Shown: piece after piece, positions 1-12,032 of the stretch
Numbering within the stretch: the first letter of the stretch is position 1
How the letters are laid out: each line of letters starts with the position of its first letter
DNA from: Trileptium ribeirensis
Taxonomy: Eukaryota; Nematoda; Enoplea; Enoplida; Thoracostomopsidae
Assembly (NCBI GenBank): GCA_030248225.1
Contig: JASANE010000776.1
Location: 26,273-90,272 of the forward strand
Direction: 5' to 3'
DNA length: 64,000 nucleotides
Notes under the pieces: generated by a model
What the model was told of the DNA's origin: nothing
The model's database searches: none
The model's input: only the letters and a program-made list of their open reading frames with translations
Position numbers and translations under genes: made by a program

Positions 1-149
1 GAAGATTACATTTTACTACACTTATCTGAATAATGCCCTAAAGGTGGCATATATACTGCTGAAAACGTTAATGTATATATTAAGAACAAATATATAACTT
101 ATAATTAGCGCGAAAATGCTAGCAAAGCCGGTCGCTGCACATCGATACA

Positions 150-780
150 TGAAGTAAGGTTTAGCTACACTTTGCCTAGTTGTAGGACCGCACACTTAGG
201 TTGTTGCATGATACGTGGCAGGGCTAAAAATCGCAGAGGGCCTGCCAAACATGAGATTATACTGCTTCCTTTTGTGCCGCAATGCGGTATGAGTACAGCA
301 TTTCATCAATGTATTCGTCCCAATCCCTCTGGCTTTCATGTTAGACTATCTATATCAACACGCACCGCAGGATCTGGTTAAAACATTCGACTAACCCTAG
401 ACACTGCGGATTATAAACGGACGACATTCGCTTTCCCACCTTGTCTATTGGCGACAAATTTTGCAGTGTACTATTGATAAATTTAACCCCTGGGTTGAGG
501 AAAGCACCGAAGGAAGCCCATTCGCAAAAAATAGTGTAAAATTCTTTGGCCACAGTACTTGCTGACTTTTCCTTAGTTGGAACTGCATTAGGCCACTTAT
601 AGTCATAATGTCAACGACAATAGTCAGAATGTATCTGTTACCGCTAAGCCCTTCAGGATTAAATTAATATCTGCGCGATGCTATATTGATACAGCTGGCA
701 TGGGATGAAAAGATACTGCTTCTTTCTGAAAACTGCCAGGATTCGCTTTTTAATATCGGTCACACGATCTAACATCGTAT
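150..780 (-). pseudogene. Ty3/gypsy-type integrase fossil
   Basis: This is a decayed integrase-core remnant of an LTR retrotransposon (the enzyme would insert element DNA into the host genome). Reading leftwards on the minus strand, a linker like HPMPA is followed by GNRYILTIVVD at about 660-610. After a frame change comes a KWPNAVPTKEKSASTVAKEF-like stretch at about 590-540. The usual second catalytic region reads LNPG where gypsy integrases have a SD-x-G motif, so the Asp is missing. NPQCLGLVECFNQIL (about 420-365) matches the conserved HPQ-GLVERFN region. MLYSYRIA (about 290-270) and, in another frame, YNLMFGR follow. Several frameshifts and stops show that it is dead. No LTRs, reverse transcriptase or gag were recognised nearby. 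Family assignment is by motif memory only. Confidence 0.72.
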
Positions 781-860
781 CCCGTAACTAAAGCACTGTA
801 TCATTGTAATCAGAATCCATTTTACACTAATAGTAATTATGCTGAAAAACATAATTATTT

Positions 861-952
861 TAGGGCCTATGTCAACTTTAGGGGCCGGGCATTATAATGC
901 TAGGAAAAACAACAACAACAATATTTCGACCCCTAACGTTAACATGGGCCAT
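861..952. mobile_element. Tiny copy of the GGCCCATG-ended MITE
   Basis: The left end reads GGGCCTATGTCAACTTTAGG and the right end, reverse complemented, reads TGGCCCATGTTAACGTTAGG. Only about 90 bp separate the outer ends. The same termini bound the 26303-26530 element, so this is probably an internally deleted copy of that family. Confidence 0.6.
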
Positions 953-1313
953 TACAATCCTATAAATAGAGATATGGTGCAGTCTTTGCGTATTTAGTGG
1001 AAATCCGGCTCCAGCGAAATTTTCCTATTCAAACCCCAGCGGATTAAGAGTTCCCTAGTGAAAATCCGACAGGGGTTGGAATTTCCCTAGTAAAAGTTCA
1101 ACGGGGATCGATCGCATTTTCACTGGAACACCGGGACCTCGTAAAATCTATAAGGTAAAATAAAAGGAAGAATTAATGAACATCTTGTTTTTTTGGGTGT
1201 GAACGATGTGCATGTATCGTCATTAAACGGATTATAGGTACATGATGGTTTCATTGTTTTAAAGGTACATTAAGTACGTCGTTTCGCTTGTTATTTGTTG
1301 CATAGTTCTATAC
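953..1313. other. No gene seen
   Basis: No coding signal was found. A degenerate motif of the type TCCCTAGTGAAAATCCG recurs three to four times between about 1000 and 1140, possibly a decayed short tandem repeat. The sequence then runs into the 270-bp satellite. Confidence 0.5.
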
Positions 1314-3454
1314 CATGCTAAATTTAGGTGGCAAAATTGTCAAATTTTAGCGTTTTTTTTCAACTAGTTATATGTTGAGAGCTTTTCTGAATCTGTACAT
1401 TTTTGGGATATCTGACTGCGATGAATGCAACTATACTACTTGCGTTGAAAGCACCCAATTCGGTAAGCACTACGGCCCTACATCGAAAACTGTTTTATTA
1501 AAACTAAACTTTTCCTGAAAGCTCTTGATTTATTTATAATTTTCAAGTGTTTCTACCTTGTTACTTGCTGCATAGGGCTACAACATGCTAAATTTGGGTA
1601 GCAAAATTGTCAAATTTTAGCGTTTTTTCAACTAGTTATATGTTGAGGGCTTTTCTGAATCTGTACATTTTTGGGATATCTGACTGCGATGAATGCAACT
1701 ATATATACTACTTGCGTTGAAAGCACCCAAATCGGTAAGCACTACGGCCCTACATCGAAATCTGTCTTTTTAAAACTAAACTTTTCCTGAAAGCTCTTGA
1801 TTTATTTATAATTTTCGAGTGTTTCTACCTTGTTACTTGCTGCATAGGGCTACAACATGCTAAATTTGGGTAGCAAAATTGTCAAATTTTAGCGTTTTTT
1901 TTTCAACTAGTTATATGTTGAGGGCTTTTCTGAATCTGTACATTTATGGGATATCTGACTGCGATGAATGCAACTATACTACTTGCGTTGAAAGCACCCA
2001 ATTCGGTAGGCACTACGGCCCTACATCGAAAACTGTCTTATTAAAACTAAACTTTTCCTGAAAGCTCTTGACTTATTTATAATTTTCGAGTGTTTCTACC
2101 TTGTTACGTGCTGCATAGGGCTACAACATGCTAAATTTGGGTAGCAAAATTGTCAAATTTTTGCGTTTTTTCAACTAGTTATATGTTGAGGGCTTTTCTG
2201 AATTTGTACATTTATGGGATATCTGACTGCGATGAATGCAACTATACTACTTGCGTTGAAAGCACCCAATTCGGTAAGCACTACGGCCCTACATCGAAAA
2301 CTGTCTTATTAAAACTAAACTTTTCCTGAAAGCTCTTGAGTTATTTACAATTTTCGAGTGTTTCTACCTTGTTACTTGCTGCATAGGGCTACAACATGCT
2401 ATATTTGGGTAGCAAAATTGTCAAATTTTAGCGTTTTTTTCAACTAGTTATATATATGTTGAGGGCTTTTCTGAATCTGTACATTTTTGGGATATCTGAC
2501 TGCGATGAATGCAACTATACTACTTGCGTTGAAAGCACCCAATTCGGTAAGCACTACGGCCCTACATCGAAAACTGTCTTATTAACACTAAACTTTTCCT
2601 GAAAGTTCTTGATTTATTTATAATTATCGAGTGTTTCTACCTTGTTACTTGCTGCATACGGCTACAACATGCTAAATTTGGGTAGCAAAATTGTCAAATT
2701 TTAGCGTTTTTTTCAACTAGTTATATGTTGAGGGCTTTTCTGAATCTGTACATTTTTGGGATATCTGACTGCGATGAATGCAACTATACTACTTGCGTTG
2801 ATAGCACCCAATTCGGTAAGCACTACGGCCATACATCGAAAACTGTCTTATTAAAACTAACCTTTTCCTGAAAGCTCTTGAGTTATTTATAATTTTCGAG
2901 TGTTTCTACCTTGTTACTTGCTGAATAGGGCTACAACATGCTAAATTTGGGTAGCAAAATTGTCAAATTTTAGCGTTTTTTCAACTAGTTATATGTTGAG
3001 GGCTTTCCTGAATCTGTACATTTTTGGGATATCTGACTGCGATGAATGCAACTATATATTATACTACTTGCGTTGAAAGCACCCATTTCGGTAAGCACTA
3101 CGGCCCTACATCGAAAACTGTCTTATTAAAACTAACCTTTTCCTGAAACCTCTTGAGTTATTTATAATTTTCGAGTGTTTCTACCTTGTTACTTACTGCA
3201 TAGGGCTACAACATGCTAAATTTGGGTAGCAAAATTGTCAAATTTTAGCGTTTTTTCAACTAGTTATATGTTGAGGGCTTTCCTGAATCTGTACATTTTT
3301 GGGATATCTGATTGCGATGAATGCAACTATACTACTTGCGTTGAAAGCACCCAATTCGGTAAGCACTGCGGCCCTACATCGAAAACTGTCTTATTAAAAC
3401 TAAACTTTTCCTGAAAGCTCTTGATTTATTTATAATTTTCGAGTGTTTCTACCT
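1314..3454. repeat. 270-bp satellite array, 8 copies
   Basis: Monomers begin with CATGCTAAATTTGGGTAGC at 1314, 1584, 1856, 2127, 2395, 2668, 2937 and 3212, giving a period of 267-275 bp. Copies differ by single bases and by small changes in a T run and in a short ATAT insert (about 1700, 2450 and 3055). The first copy is the most diverged and the last stops at about 3454. Short open frames inside it recur from copy to copy and do not look coding. There is no similarity to the other satellites in the window that I can see. Confidence 0.95.
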
Positions 3455-5570
3455 ACCGTCGTTTTGTTAAATATAGGCTTAAGAAAGACAAATAATTTCT
3501 ACATAACTAGATAAAAATCCTACTGGCTTTAACACAAAAATGTACCAACCTGCACCGCGAAATCAAAAAGTGAATTGTTTTTAAAACTTATAAGCTCATG
3601 GTGTTTGCCGTCCGTCAGCTTGAGAAAAATCTGGATCAAAATGCGTAATATTGTCGCATGTTAAGTAGAATTAATTGAAACAGACACATTTGGTAGCTGT
3701 CGCAAAGTATGGCCTTTTGGGACACTTCTCCATGCCACCACTTAGCAACTAGACTAGGTCCCTCAATTTTCACGTTTATGCGGGAAATCAAGTAACAGGT
3801 ACCGAATCTTTACAGCCATATGTATTTTTATGTGCAGCCATGTGTATAATTTTGCTTTTCTGTGCCTTTGACGGGTGCTCAGAAGCTCAATATGAAACCT
3901 GGAATATATAAGCGCTCATCCACAACCACGCCCCCGCGATTTCCATCACCGGCAAATAACTATAATTGCTGGACCATTTTCAGCAAAGTGAAACATTCCA
4001 TACCGCTAGATGTTGTTTTCTCTCGAGTATATGAAAATGAAATTGATGAAGACACAATTGGCAGCAGTTGTTGGTTGCAGGATTTTAAGCCAGAACTCAT
4101 GGGCAACGGCATTGCTAACAAATTCTGAATTAATAAATACTTCAAAAATTATAAATGTGCTAGTATTTGAATGACTAGAGTTATTTCTCTGTGCCATATA
4201 AATTTAGTCGAGATCAATAAAAGGCTGTTCAGGAATTTGATTTAACAAAGCTATCAGAGTGAACACAACGGCAGAAAATACCGTGTGAAATCTCATTTAA
4301 ATACGACAAACATTTCACGTTTGCTGAGACCAAAAATTATACTTGCAAAATATGAAGTTTCAAAAAATCTTTTTCCATGTTTAAATGTTTTCTGGATTAG
4401 TTTCAAAATAATTTTTACTATATATAAAGACACGTATGTATACATACATATGTAAACATGAGAATAGGCAGTTTTTAGTAATAAAACATTCCACTATTAA
4501 TTTTATGATAACATTGACAAAGATTATATATACACTTTTAACATTCGACCAACCCTTATTAGAACATGTTGCAGCAGCCACAGTTTCTCAGTTTTGCTTT
4601 CAAGCAAACGATAAAAATATCTGGAATTGGTAAAGCTGAAACGAAGGAAATCAAACTAACTTCAAAATGTCGCTAATTTAAACCAAATTAATGTGCAATG
4701 TTTTTTAACCTTAAGATTGATTGAATCCTGCGGCCAGCCTAAGTGAGTGCGTCAAACCGTGTCAGTGATGCCCCATCCAAACTGTGTCAGTGAGGGTCGG
4801 AGACCCCCTCTTGGGAGGTAGTGGGTCCTATCCGCGGCACTGTTTGAGTGCAAAAATTTAATAAAATGAGTTTAACCTCCAATCAATTTGAATTACCCTT
4901 TAACGTCACCAGCACACATATTAGTTTCACAAAGTAAAGCGTTTTTATATTTTATTAAATGCAAGAACGTCACAGTTTCTCATCTAGAGTGTACCAAAAA
5001 GACGTTAGAATTTCGAATACAAGGTCGATTGGTTTCTACGAATTTTGCGGAACTGAAGCCTGCTGTGATTAATCTATATACTGTAAGTGTAAGATAAAAG
5101 GGAAGTGTAGATTAAGTTTTTACTTGTTTGGCAATGAGCACGCTACTGCAGATTGTAACATAATTGTCTTGGTTATTCATACGCGATTTGATGGCGCTTA
5201 TTTACACAAAATCCAGCATTCGCTCAATTTTTTTGCATTCTCGTTATTCCTGCTACAATAACCAACACAAAAGCGCAACCGCGTCGAAGTTTACCAGGTA
5301 TAGCTGAAAATCATTACTTTAATTAATAGTATTTGAAAAAGAACAAACCAAAGGCAAAAATTATCGCAATATCCTGGCGCATAGCTATGTAATAAAAAGC
5401 CTTACAATAACCACTTCAGGATATGATTCAGAAATCAGTAAATATTCGCAATTTCAGAAAAAATATTTGGCACGGCCGGGTTGCATATTTTCTTTGGACG
5501 TAGCCAAATGTTGTAAAAGGGCATAACTAAAGGACTACACGTTTGCTACTAAATATTATTATATTATGGG
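3455..5570. other. No recognised gene; AT-rich
   Basis: An open frame on the plus strand at 3862-4128 (88 codons, no ATG at its start) is not recognised and has no convincing splice sites. A short ATAC-type microsatellite lies near 4430-4455. A slightly GC-richer patch at 4730-4850 contains CGTGTCAGTGA twice. Otherwise the stretch is featureless. Confidence 0.5.
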
Positions 5571-5573
5571 TTA

Positions 5574-5857
5574 CACTGCAAATTTGCCATTTTAACTCAA
5601 CATGAGTTGCATCGTTTGACTGAGTTTATTTAGCTCAGAATGAATTAGAAAAATCTTACTCAGGAGCTCAGAGTTAGAAAATTAACTCAGCGTGAGTCAG
5701 TGTTATCTAGCTTAAACTACTTAACTCCGATAGCGAACATTAAATACTAAACTCAGGACCCTGAGTTACCTGTCAAACTCAGTCTGAGTTAGTTTGAGCT
5801 CAGTGAAATGTATCTGAGGACCTTGAGTTAAAATCTAATTCACGCTAATTTGCAGTG
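5574..5857. mobile_element. MITE with CACTGCAAATT termini and TA duplication
   Basis: A 284-bp element has inverted ends: CACTGCAAATTTG on the left and, reverse complemented, CACTGCAAATTAG on the right. The similarity continues inward as TTTTAACTCAA on both sides. It is flanked by TA on both sides (5572-5573 and 5858-5859), the target-site duplication expected of the Tc1/mariner superfamily and of some related groups. The interior is full of CTGAGTT/AACTCAG words in both orientations and has no ORF, so it is non-autonomous. Confidence 0.85.
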
Positions 5858-5859
5858 TA

Positions 5860-7235
5860 TTTTTCGTTTTTTTATAAAACGTTTTGTTTGATGCAGAAAT
5901 GATGCATTTTTCTAAATTTAATGCATACAACATAACGCCCGAAAATATTGCTAGAAAAACTAGTCGTGAGTAGTAATTAGTAGTTGTTCACAGTAGTATA
6001 GAGGCATTTGAAAAATTAAAAAAGGCAATAAATGAATAAAAGTTCTGTAGCCTAGCTATGTAGTAAAATGGCCTCTTAACCGCTACAAGATGTCTTCCAG
6101 AAACGAATGTAAATACGTTTGGACCGTCGGCGCCGAACCATGGGCATAGATAAAAGTAGGAAAAGACACCAGATCATGTTTGTCAGAAACTACTATTTTT
6201 GAACATATCCTTCTTTTCTATAAAGATGTTGGTTTGATACAAAAGGTATATTTCGACAAACTAACTTCAATGCTCCCCATAGTAGTTTAGAGCAAGGCAT
6301 GGAAATGCTACCACTACTCCAACAACTTTGTGACAAGTACACGAGCTAGTGATATATGTTAGAAAAATAGTTTGCAATAATTGTTAGGAGGATACATGTT
6401 ACGATATGCAGTGAGTACACTCATTTATGGGAACGTTACAATATGTCATAAAGCTTTAAGAATACTGTTTACACAAGGCATGGCTAAAATCAGAGCCAAG
6501 AAGAAAATAATAATGCCATAAAGAACAAATAAAATTATAAACTTTACGAAACAGAAATACAATATTGGTTCCAAAAAGTTCCAATGAATCGTGTTAGTGC
6601 AACGATAAATGTTACTTTATGCAGAGGCGCCTCAGTCGGTGAATTCCCAGCTACAGTTAAAGCTGGACCTTAATTCCAACTTAAAAAATAAGCCTAATTG
6701 AAGATCCTACATGTAAGGGTGTAATAAAAAATAGCCATACATTAGTCGCAATAAGTAAGATTTAGAAAGGAATAGAAACGCGCTTGGACCGTTGGCATTG
6801 CAGCATTAGCTTTGATATAGCCAAAAGTAGTAAAAGGCACAAATGGGAGACAATATATAAGGTAACAAAATACTATTATGGGCTTGCAGAATTTAGCGCG
6901 GCACAAGGCACAACGGTAGTTGGGAATACAATTATTATGCGATGTATCGCATATATTTGTAAAATTACATATAAATACTTCTATATTTATTGAAAGCCTA
7001 ATAATAAATGTATATAAGATTATTTTGAAACCTCGTCAGGTGTTGTGTTATACTGCGTAAGACAGCATAACACTATGAACATAATGTACTGTTGTTTTAT
7101 ATCGTACATATTAACACATTTGTTGTAAGACTTACAGTTGTTTTTGACAATGTTATTACAATCACGGTCATATTGAAGAGAAAAAAATTCATATTTGGCA
7201 GTTTGTTCGATGTGGAAGCATATATATACATATCA
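5860..7235. other. No gene seen
   Basis: AT-rich sequence without a convincing exon. A 69-codon open frame (6784-6993) is not recognised and has no supporting features. Confidence 0.5.
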
Positions 7236-8035
7236 GGGAATAATCGGAATTCGGGTTCCGGTTCCGGAGAAAATCATGTTCCCGTTGCCGTTCCGACAAA
7301 CGGCAAAACCCATACGGCAACAAGGATTCGGGTTTAAAAATTTTGTTTAAAGTTTTCAACATTTTGCTTCAGCTGTGGTACAAACATGTAACATATATAC
7401 AATGATCAACTTCCAAGACAACCAAACAAAAGAAAAGATTAACTCAGCAAGTTGCCCTATGAAACGTAAGTAGTACACATAATTTCAGTACAAATATTTG
7501 TTCTTGACCAAGCAGGAGTTTGTTAACAAAACAAAGCCAAGCCGAGGCTTGTAGCAGTTATCTTACCCATTCAGAAGTCTGCGGTGTATGTTAGAATTAA
7601 ACCTGTCCAACTCGGTAATAGAGTATGCATCATTCAGAAGTACTTAGCTGTAAACTTGGCTAACATAAGTTACGTCAAGCACCAGCCAGTGCGCTTGTAA
7701 ACTTTATAAATCAGTCCACATTTAAGTAAGGCAACATATGTGCAACGCAACCAGGAACTGCGTTTATGGTAATGAACTGCATGTATTGAAACTGTGCGAG
7801 CAGTGTCACAGTTTGTCTCATTTTGATCAGAAAGTTATCATCATCGTTATCAGCCTGAGGCGCACTGGTTAACCAACGCTAGCCTAAATATTGTCTCTGA
7901 CCACTGACCAGAAAATTATTGTATACCTTCTTTTATTGCCTTGTGAACTTGTAAACGTGCGCTCTACATTAAGTAAAGGAACATATGTGCAACGCAGCCA
8001 AGAACTGCATTCTTGGTAATGAACTGTATTAAATA
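7236..8035. mobile_element. CAGGG-ended TIR element, copy 1 (truncated)
   Basis: It begins CAGGGAATAATCGG at 7236 and is collinear with 12619-13330 (shared blocks include GGAGTTTGTTAACAA, CCAACTCGGTAA, AACCAACGCTAGCCTAAATA). The right terminus is missing. After the point matching about 13330 it ends in a second copy of its own internal GCTTGTAAAC...AATGAACTG segment. It stops where the inverted terminus of the next element starts at 8037. No ORF of note. Confidence 0.8.
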
Positions 8036-8036
8036 C

Positions 8037-10989
8037 ACAATGCCAAAGGACGTATCTCAAAATGTACAGTTTCGAGTTATGGCCACTTGAAAATTGAACG
8101 CCACTATAAAATACCTTCGTGACAATGTTTGCTATTGAAAAGGCTATTATTTGCGCATATATCCCACTGGTACCCTTATTTAATTTTAGTAAACATGTCG
8201 AAGATTTATGACACTTTTGGATACAAAAAAATTTGGGGACATAGCTAATATTGCGACATACGCCTTATGGCACTGTCGAAAATTTAACATCCGGCTGCTT
8301 ATACGCCCAATGGAATCAGTCAAATTAGGAAACAACCAGCATAAAACAATGATTTTTGCTTACTAGTCATAAGGTTTTTGAGCAACACGGAGCGTTTGGA
8401 TTTTCGGCATCGGAACTATCTCCACAGTCTTCACCATCGTCAGGTTCGAATTCCGAGACACGTTGATTCCTCTCTATCATAGTCGTTGGCAACTGCCAAT
8501 ATTCTGGTGGAATAGCGAATGATTTACAAAGTGCCAGCAAATCGGACTTCTTAGCTGTCGTAATAGGCAACATTGATATATACGCTGGTTGTGGCCTGCG
8601 GTTTGCGCTAGCCCGAGTTGACTGCTGAACAGCGTAGTAAGTGTTGAATTGTCCTGAAAATCCAGGACGGTATTTTATCACGGACGTTTCTGTCGCATTG
8701 TAACGAAAATGCTTTGTAGTTAACCAAGGAATGCTAGGTCGTTTGCCACCGAACAGTTGTACTGCGAGCTGTTTGACGTCGTAGAAATCCGTATACTTCA
8801 ACTGAAAGACCACAAATTTCTTGTCGGGTCTAGCTAGCTTGATAATGTTGAACCAATCGGTCGGTACGTTAATTATGACTTCGCGAGAAGTTCGTTCAAT
8901 AACAGAGTGCATTGCATCACATGACATATAACTATGTCTACTTTCGTGAAACTTTTGATCAATCTGCGTAATGTGTCCCTGTTTCATTATCCAAATGAGC
9001 GCAGCTGATACATATTGGTTACGATTCTGCCCAGTACACGTATAGGACCAGGTGATTACTCTTGTAACGTTTTTAGGAAGGTTGGACAAATAGTGAACAA
9101 GACACGAAGCTATTTCCACTGCACCGCGGTTTCCTTCCACTTCAGTCCAGTAATAACACGTTCCTGCCCCGTCGGCTTGGCTACATATTGTTAGGTTATA
9201 TGGGGAGAGTTTTCTATTGTAGTGGAGTAGTCCAACATTGGAGTTGGGTACATACAGTACGGACTGTAATTCGAACGAAAATACTGCAACACTGGAATCG
9301 TTCTTAGACAATAAGGAATCGACGTCGTACTGAAGTTTGGCCGCTTCTCCGCGTGCTTTATGAGGCAAATACACGTCGTGACGAAACTTTTCTTTTTCAG
9401 CACCGTTAGGCATTATCCGTTCCTTGTAACAAATTGCGCACTCGTCCTTCTTCGGCTTAAAAATAGAAATTCGGTGGTATTTCTTGAGAACATTTTTATA
9501 CGTTGAAAGTGACACAGGATTTTCGTAAGACTTTTGCTGACAAAACTTTAGATATAACCGGTACATGTTTTTCTTTGATTTCACGTTCATCTCAAGATAC
9601 TCCCGCTGTGTTGTTTTCCAACAGTAGTGGCTAGGCATGCGTGTAAATGTGTTAATATGCTCTTTTACTCGTGCAAGATTGAGCGCTTCGCGTTCTGCTC
9701 GCTCTTTTGGAACCGCTGTGGCTTTACGTGTAGCCACCATGCCAGAAATTGACCTATCCTTGAGTACGTTGCGGACCACCTTTTCACTGACATCAAGCGT
9801 ACTAAGAAAAACTTTTGACAGACCTGGAACTCTTTGCTAACGCCATTCTCAGTAATTAAAATAACATACTTATTCGATGTGGAGCGACGTGAGTGTTCCG
9901 TAGTTTTTCGCTCTTTGGGCTCACTAGAACTGATTGAATTTGCAATGTAGTTACGCTGCACAGTTTTGTCGCCTAGGCTCCAGAAGTCGGAATGCGCGGT
10001 GCGGCGTACATTTTCAGAAATGACTTTGCATGAATATGTGCACTTACAGTTCACCGGCTCGACAGTTCGAGCCGGTTGAGTTTTAGCAACATTACTCCGC
10101 TTCACATAAGGCAAACCTTTTACACGAAGCTGCTGTTGTTGTTTATGTTTATTGCAACGCTGACGCTTTGACTCACGCTTTTCATTGTTATCGCGCAGTT
10201 TATTGTTCGTCGGCAACGAGTCACTTAGCGTTTTCTCACAAACAGCGGCGATGCATTCATCCAACTGAGACTGGAAAACGTAGCTGAATGTTCGGAATCA
10301 AATGAACAATCGTTTGGATCGAAATCCGTTTCATCTATGGAGCTATGACTGCTTTCGCTTTCACTTCGTTGTGCAACAGTGAATGGTAGTTTACCCACCA
10401 TTGTTGTTGGTAAATCATGTACTGCACTAGTGTTTTATCGCCGTCATTGCTCGTTGTAATCTAACATGATGCATTGTGGTTCTCACGATCGCTATCTACT
10501 ACATTGCCGATATATTTGAGTAAACCATTTGTAATTCGATGCATATTTTGATATTTTTCATAAAAAATTATGAATTCAACAGCGGAAACGACTGCTTCTT
10601 TAATTTTTTTCGTGGATGCAAATTATTTCATTGAGGGGTTGTCGAAAGGCAGAAAATTCTTAATAGTGTCAAAGTATTCATAATTTAAAACTACAAAGCC
10701 GAAATACAAAATTTCAGCATCCAAACATACGCTTTTTGGTAGTGTAGTACAAATATTGTAACAAAATAACACAGCAATGCCAAAAAGGCGTATATCAGAT
10801 ACGTCTTTTGGTTCTGTTTTTGACTTGTTCATACAAGAGATAAGTCTTTTGATTTTTCTGCTTTAACTTCTTAATCATTCGTCATAGAGATACGGCCTTT
10901 GGTATAACCCTTTCGGGAGAAGCAATGTACATCTTGTGCTGAAATTGGCAAAATACAGCATTTTCAGGAGATACGCCCTTTGGCATTGT
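8037..10989 (-). mobile_element. TIR-bounded unit carrying a DUF7869-type gene
   Basis: The left end at 8037 reads ACAATGCCAAAGGACGTATC and the right end at 10989, reverse complemented, reads ACAATGCCAAAGGGCGTATC: 21 of the first 22 bases agree. The enclosed 2.95 kb contains one gene, on the minus strand. Variants of the terminal word lie subterminally at 8255-8275, 8301-8315, 10776-10796, 10797-10816 and 10887-10905, in both orientations, as transposase-binding repeats often are. I could not find a target-site duplication: the flanks are AAATAC on the left and CATCAA on the right. I infer a DNA transposon whose transposase is the enclosed gene. The inference rests on the termini plus the gene, not on a known superfamily match. 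Sola-like or another insect DDE superfamily is possible. Confidence 0.65.
8367..10401 (-). pseudogene. DUF7869-type RNase H-like protein, frameshifted
   Basis: A family common in insects and cnidarians, typically several hundred residues long; role unproven, here suspected transposase. Likely ATG at 10401 (MVGKLPF, then an acidic Ser/Asp-rich stretch). A frame change near 10270-10290 leads to a basic region with SDFWSLGD and QRNYIA, then VCQKFFL. A one-base slip in an A5 run (9807-9811 on the plus strand) leads to the last frame, which runs to 8367 with TLDVSEKVVRNVLKD, then SHYCWKTTQREYLEM, MYRLYLKFC, a Cys pair (ECAIC), YNLTICSQADG, TGQNRN, HSYMSCD and IE. From memory the family has FDLQ and SDxCxGQN at the positions that read FELQ and SYTCTGQN here, so two probable metal-binding Asp residues are lost. 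The C-terminus is acidic. It looks inactive even if the frameshifts were assembly errors. Confidence 0.75.
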
Positions 10990-10993
10990 CATC

Positions 10994-12032
10994 AACCAGC
11001 CATGCGTCGAAGCAAATAGTTTTGCATGCAACGTAACAATGTACAGCGATAAGTGGTAAAGCTAGCTTTTTTGAAAGTATATTTCCTGTCTTAAACAAAG
11101 TTATATGTCGCATTACGGTGGCAAGGTTATAATTTTACATGTCAGATCAATAGTTTAGTGATCAACAACATTTTACATGTCGATAGTTTAGTGATTTAGC
11201 TGTAATTTGAACTTAATGTTAGTTTTCAGTTGTTTCCCATAGCACTGATGCACGATGAAAATCAACGTTGTCAATCGTCTCTCTATTGGAATAGAGGCTT
11301 AAAAAATACAATATATTACCATATTTCCAGTGTTTACAAGATTAACTGAAATATTATTGCGATTCTAAAATACTTATATTACTGTTAGAACAGTGTAACC
11401 TTCTGATATACACGTCGCAGCAGTATATAGAAGTTTATGATTAAAAAGCCATTACTGGTAACCTATCTAATGATTTCGCTGAAACTTTGTTTGAAGCATA
11501 AGAAATAAACCATTTTACATGATTTTAATGAAGCATCAATCAAAAAATATATTTTTCATACTCTGGGGCAACCTATTTTAAAAATGGTGAAAAATTCATT
11601 TTAAGCCTTCTACCGATCAGATTCGGAGTTTTAAGCTGCTGTGACGCGTTTCAAACTAGGAAAAATTCCACCTACAACTCAGATGTACAACTACGTAAGC
11701 CTTTGAACTATTTTGAAGTTTAAAATGAAGATTTCCGAACGCCGAATAAAGTATTGTAAAGAGAATAATCCACCAACAATAAATTAAAGCAAAGACTAGG
11801 ACCTTTTTCAGCTCATATCAAAACCGTGGAATGCTTAATTTTTTCCAATGTAATGGCCAGAATCTGAATTTTATAAATCACAACTTAAATTTCAAGATAA
11901 ATTATAATTTGAAGAGCTATATATTTTTGTTTTGTATGCTTGCCCTGTTCGATATGTATACGGAATAAAATAGCTTCTGTCGCACTCAACAATCTCGAAA
12001 ATCCATACAATCATTCCAACGCTTTTAACGCC
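10994..12032. other. No gene seen
   Basis: AT-rich sequence with no recognisable exon, terminal repeat or array between the right end of the TIR-bounded unit and the tandem duplication that follows. Confidence 0.5.

Noticed and set aside
8367..9779. Treating the 470-codon frame as a complete intact gene
   Set aside because: Its first in-frame start is a GTG inside a conserved stretch; the conserved N-terminal half lies upstream in other frames.
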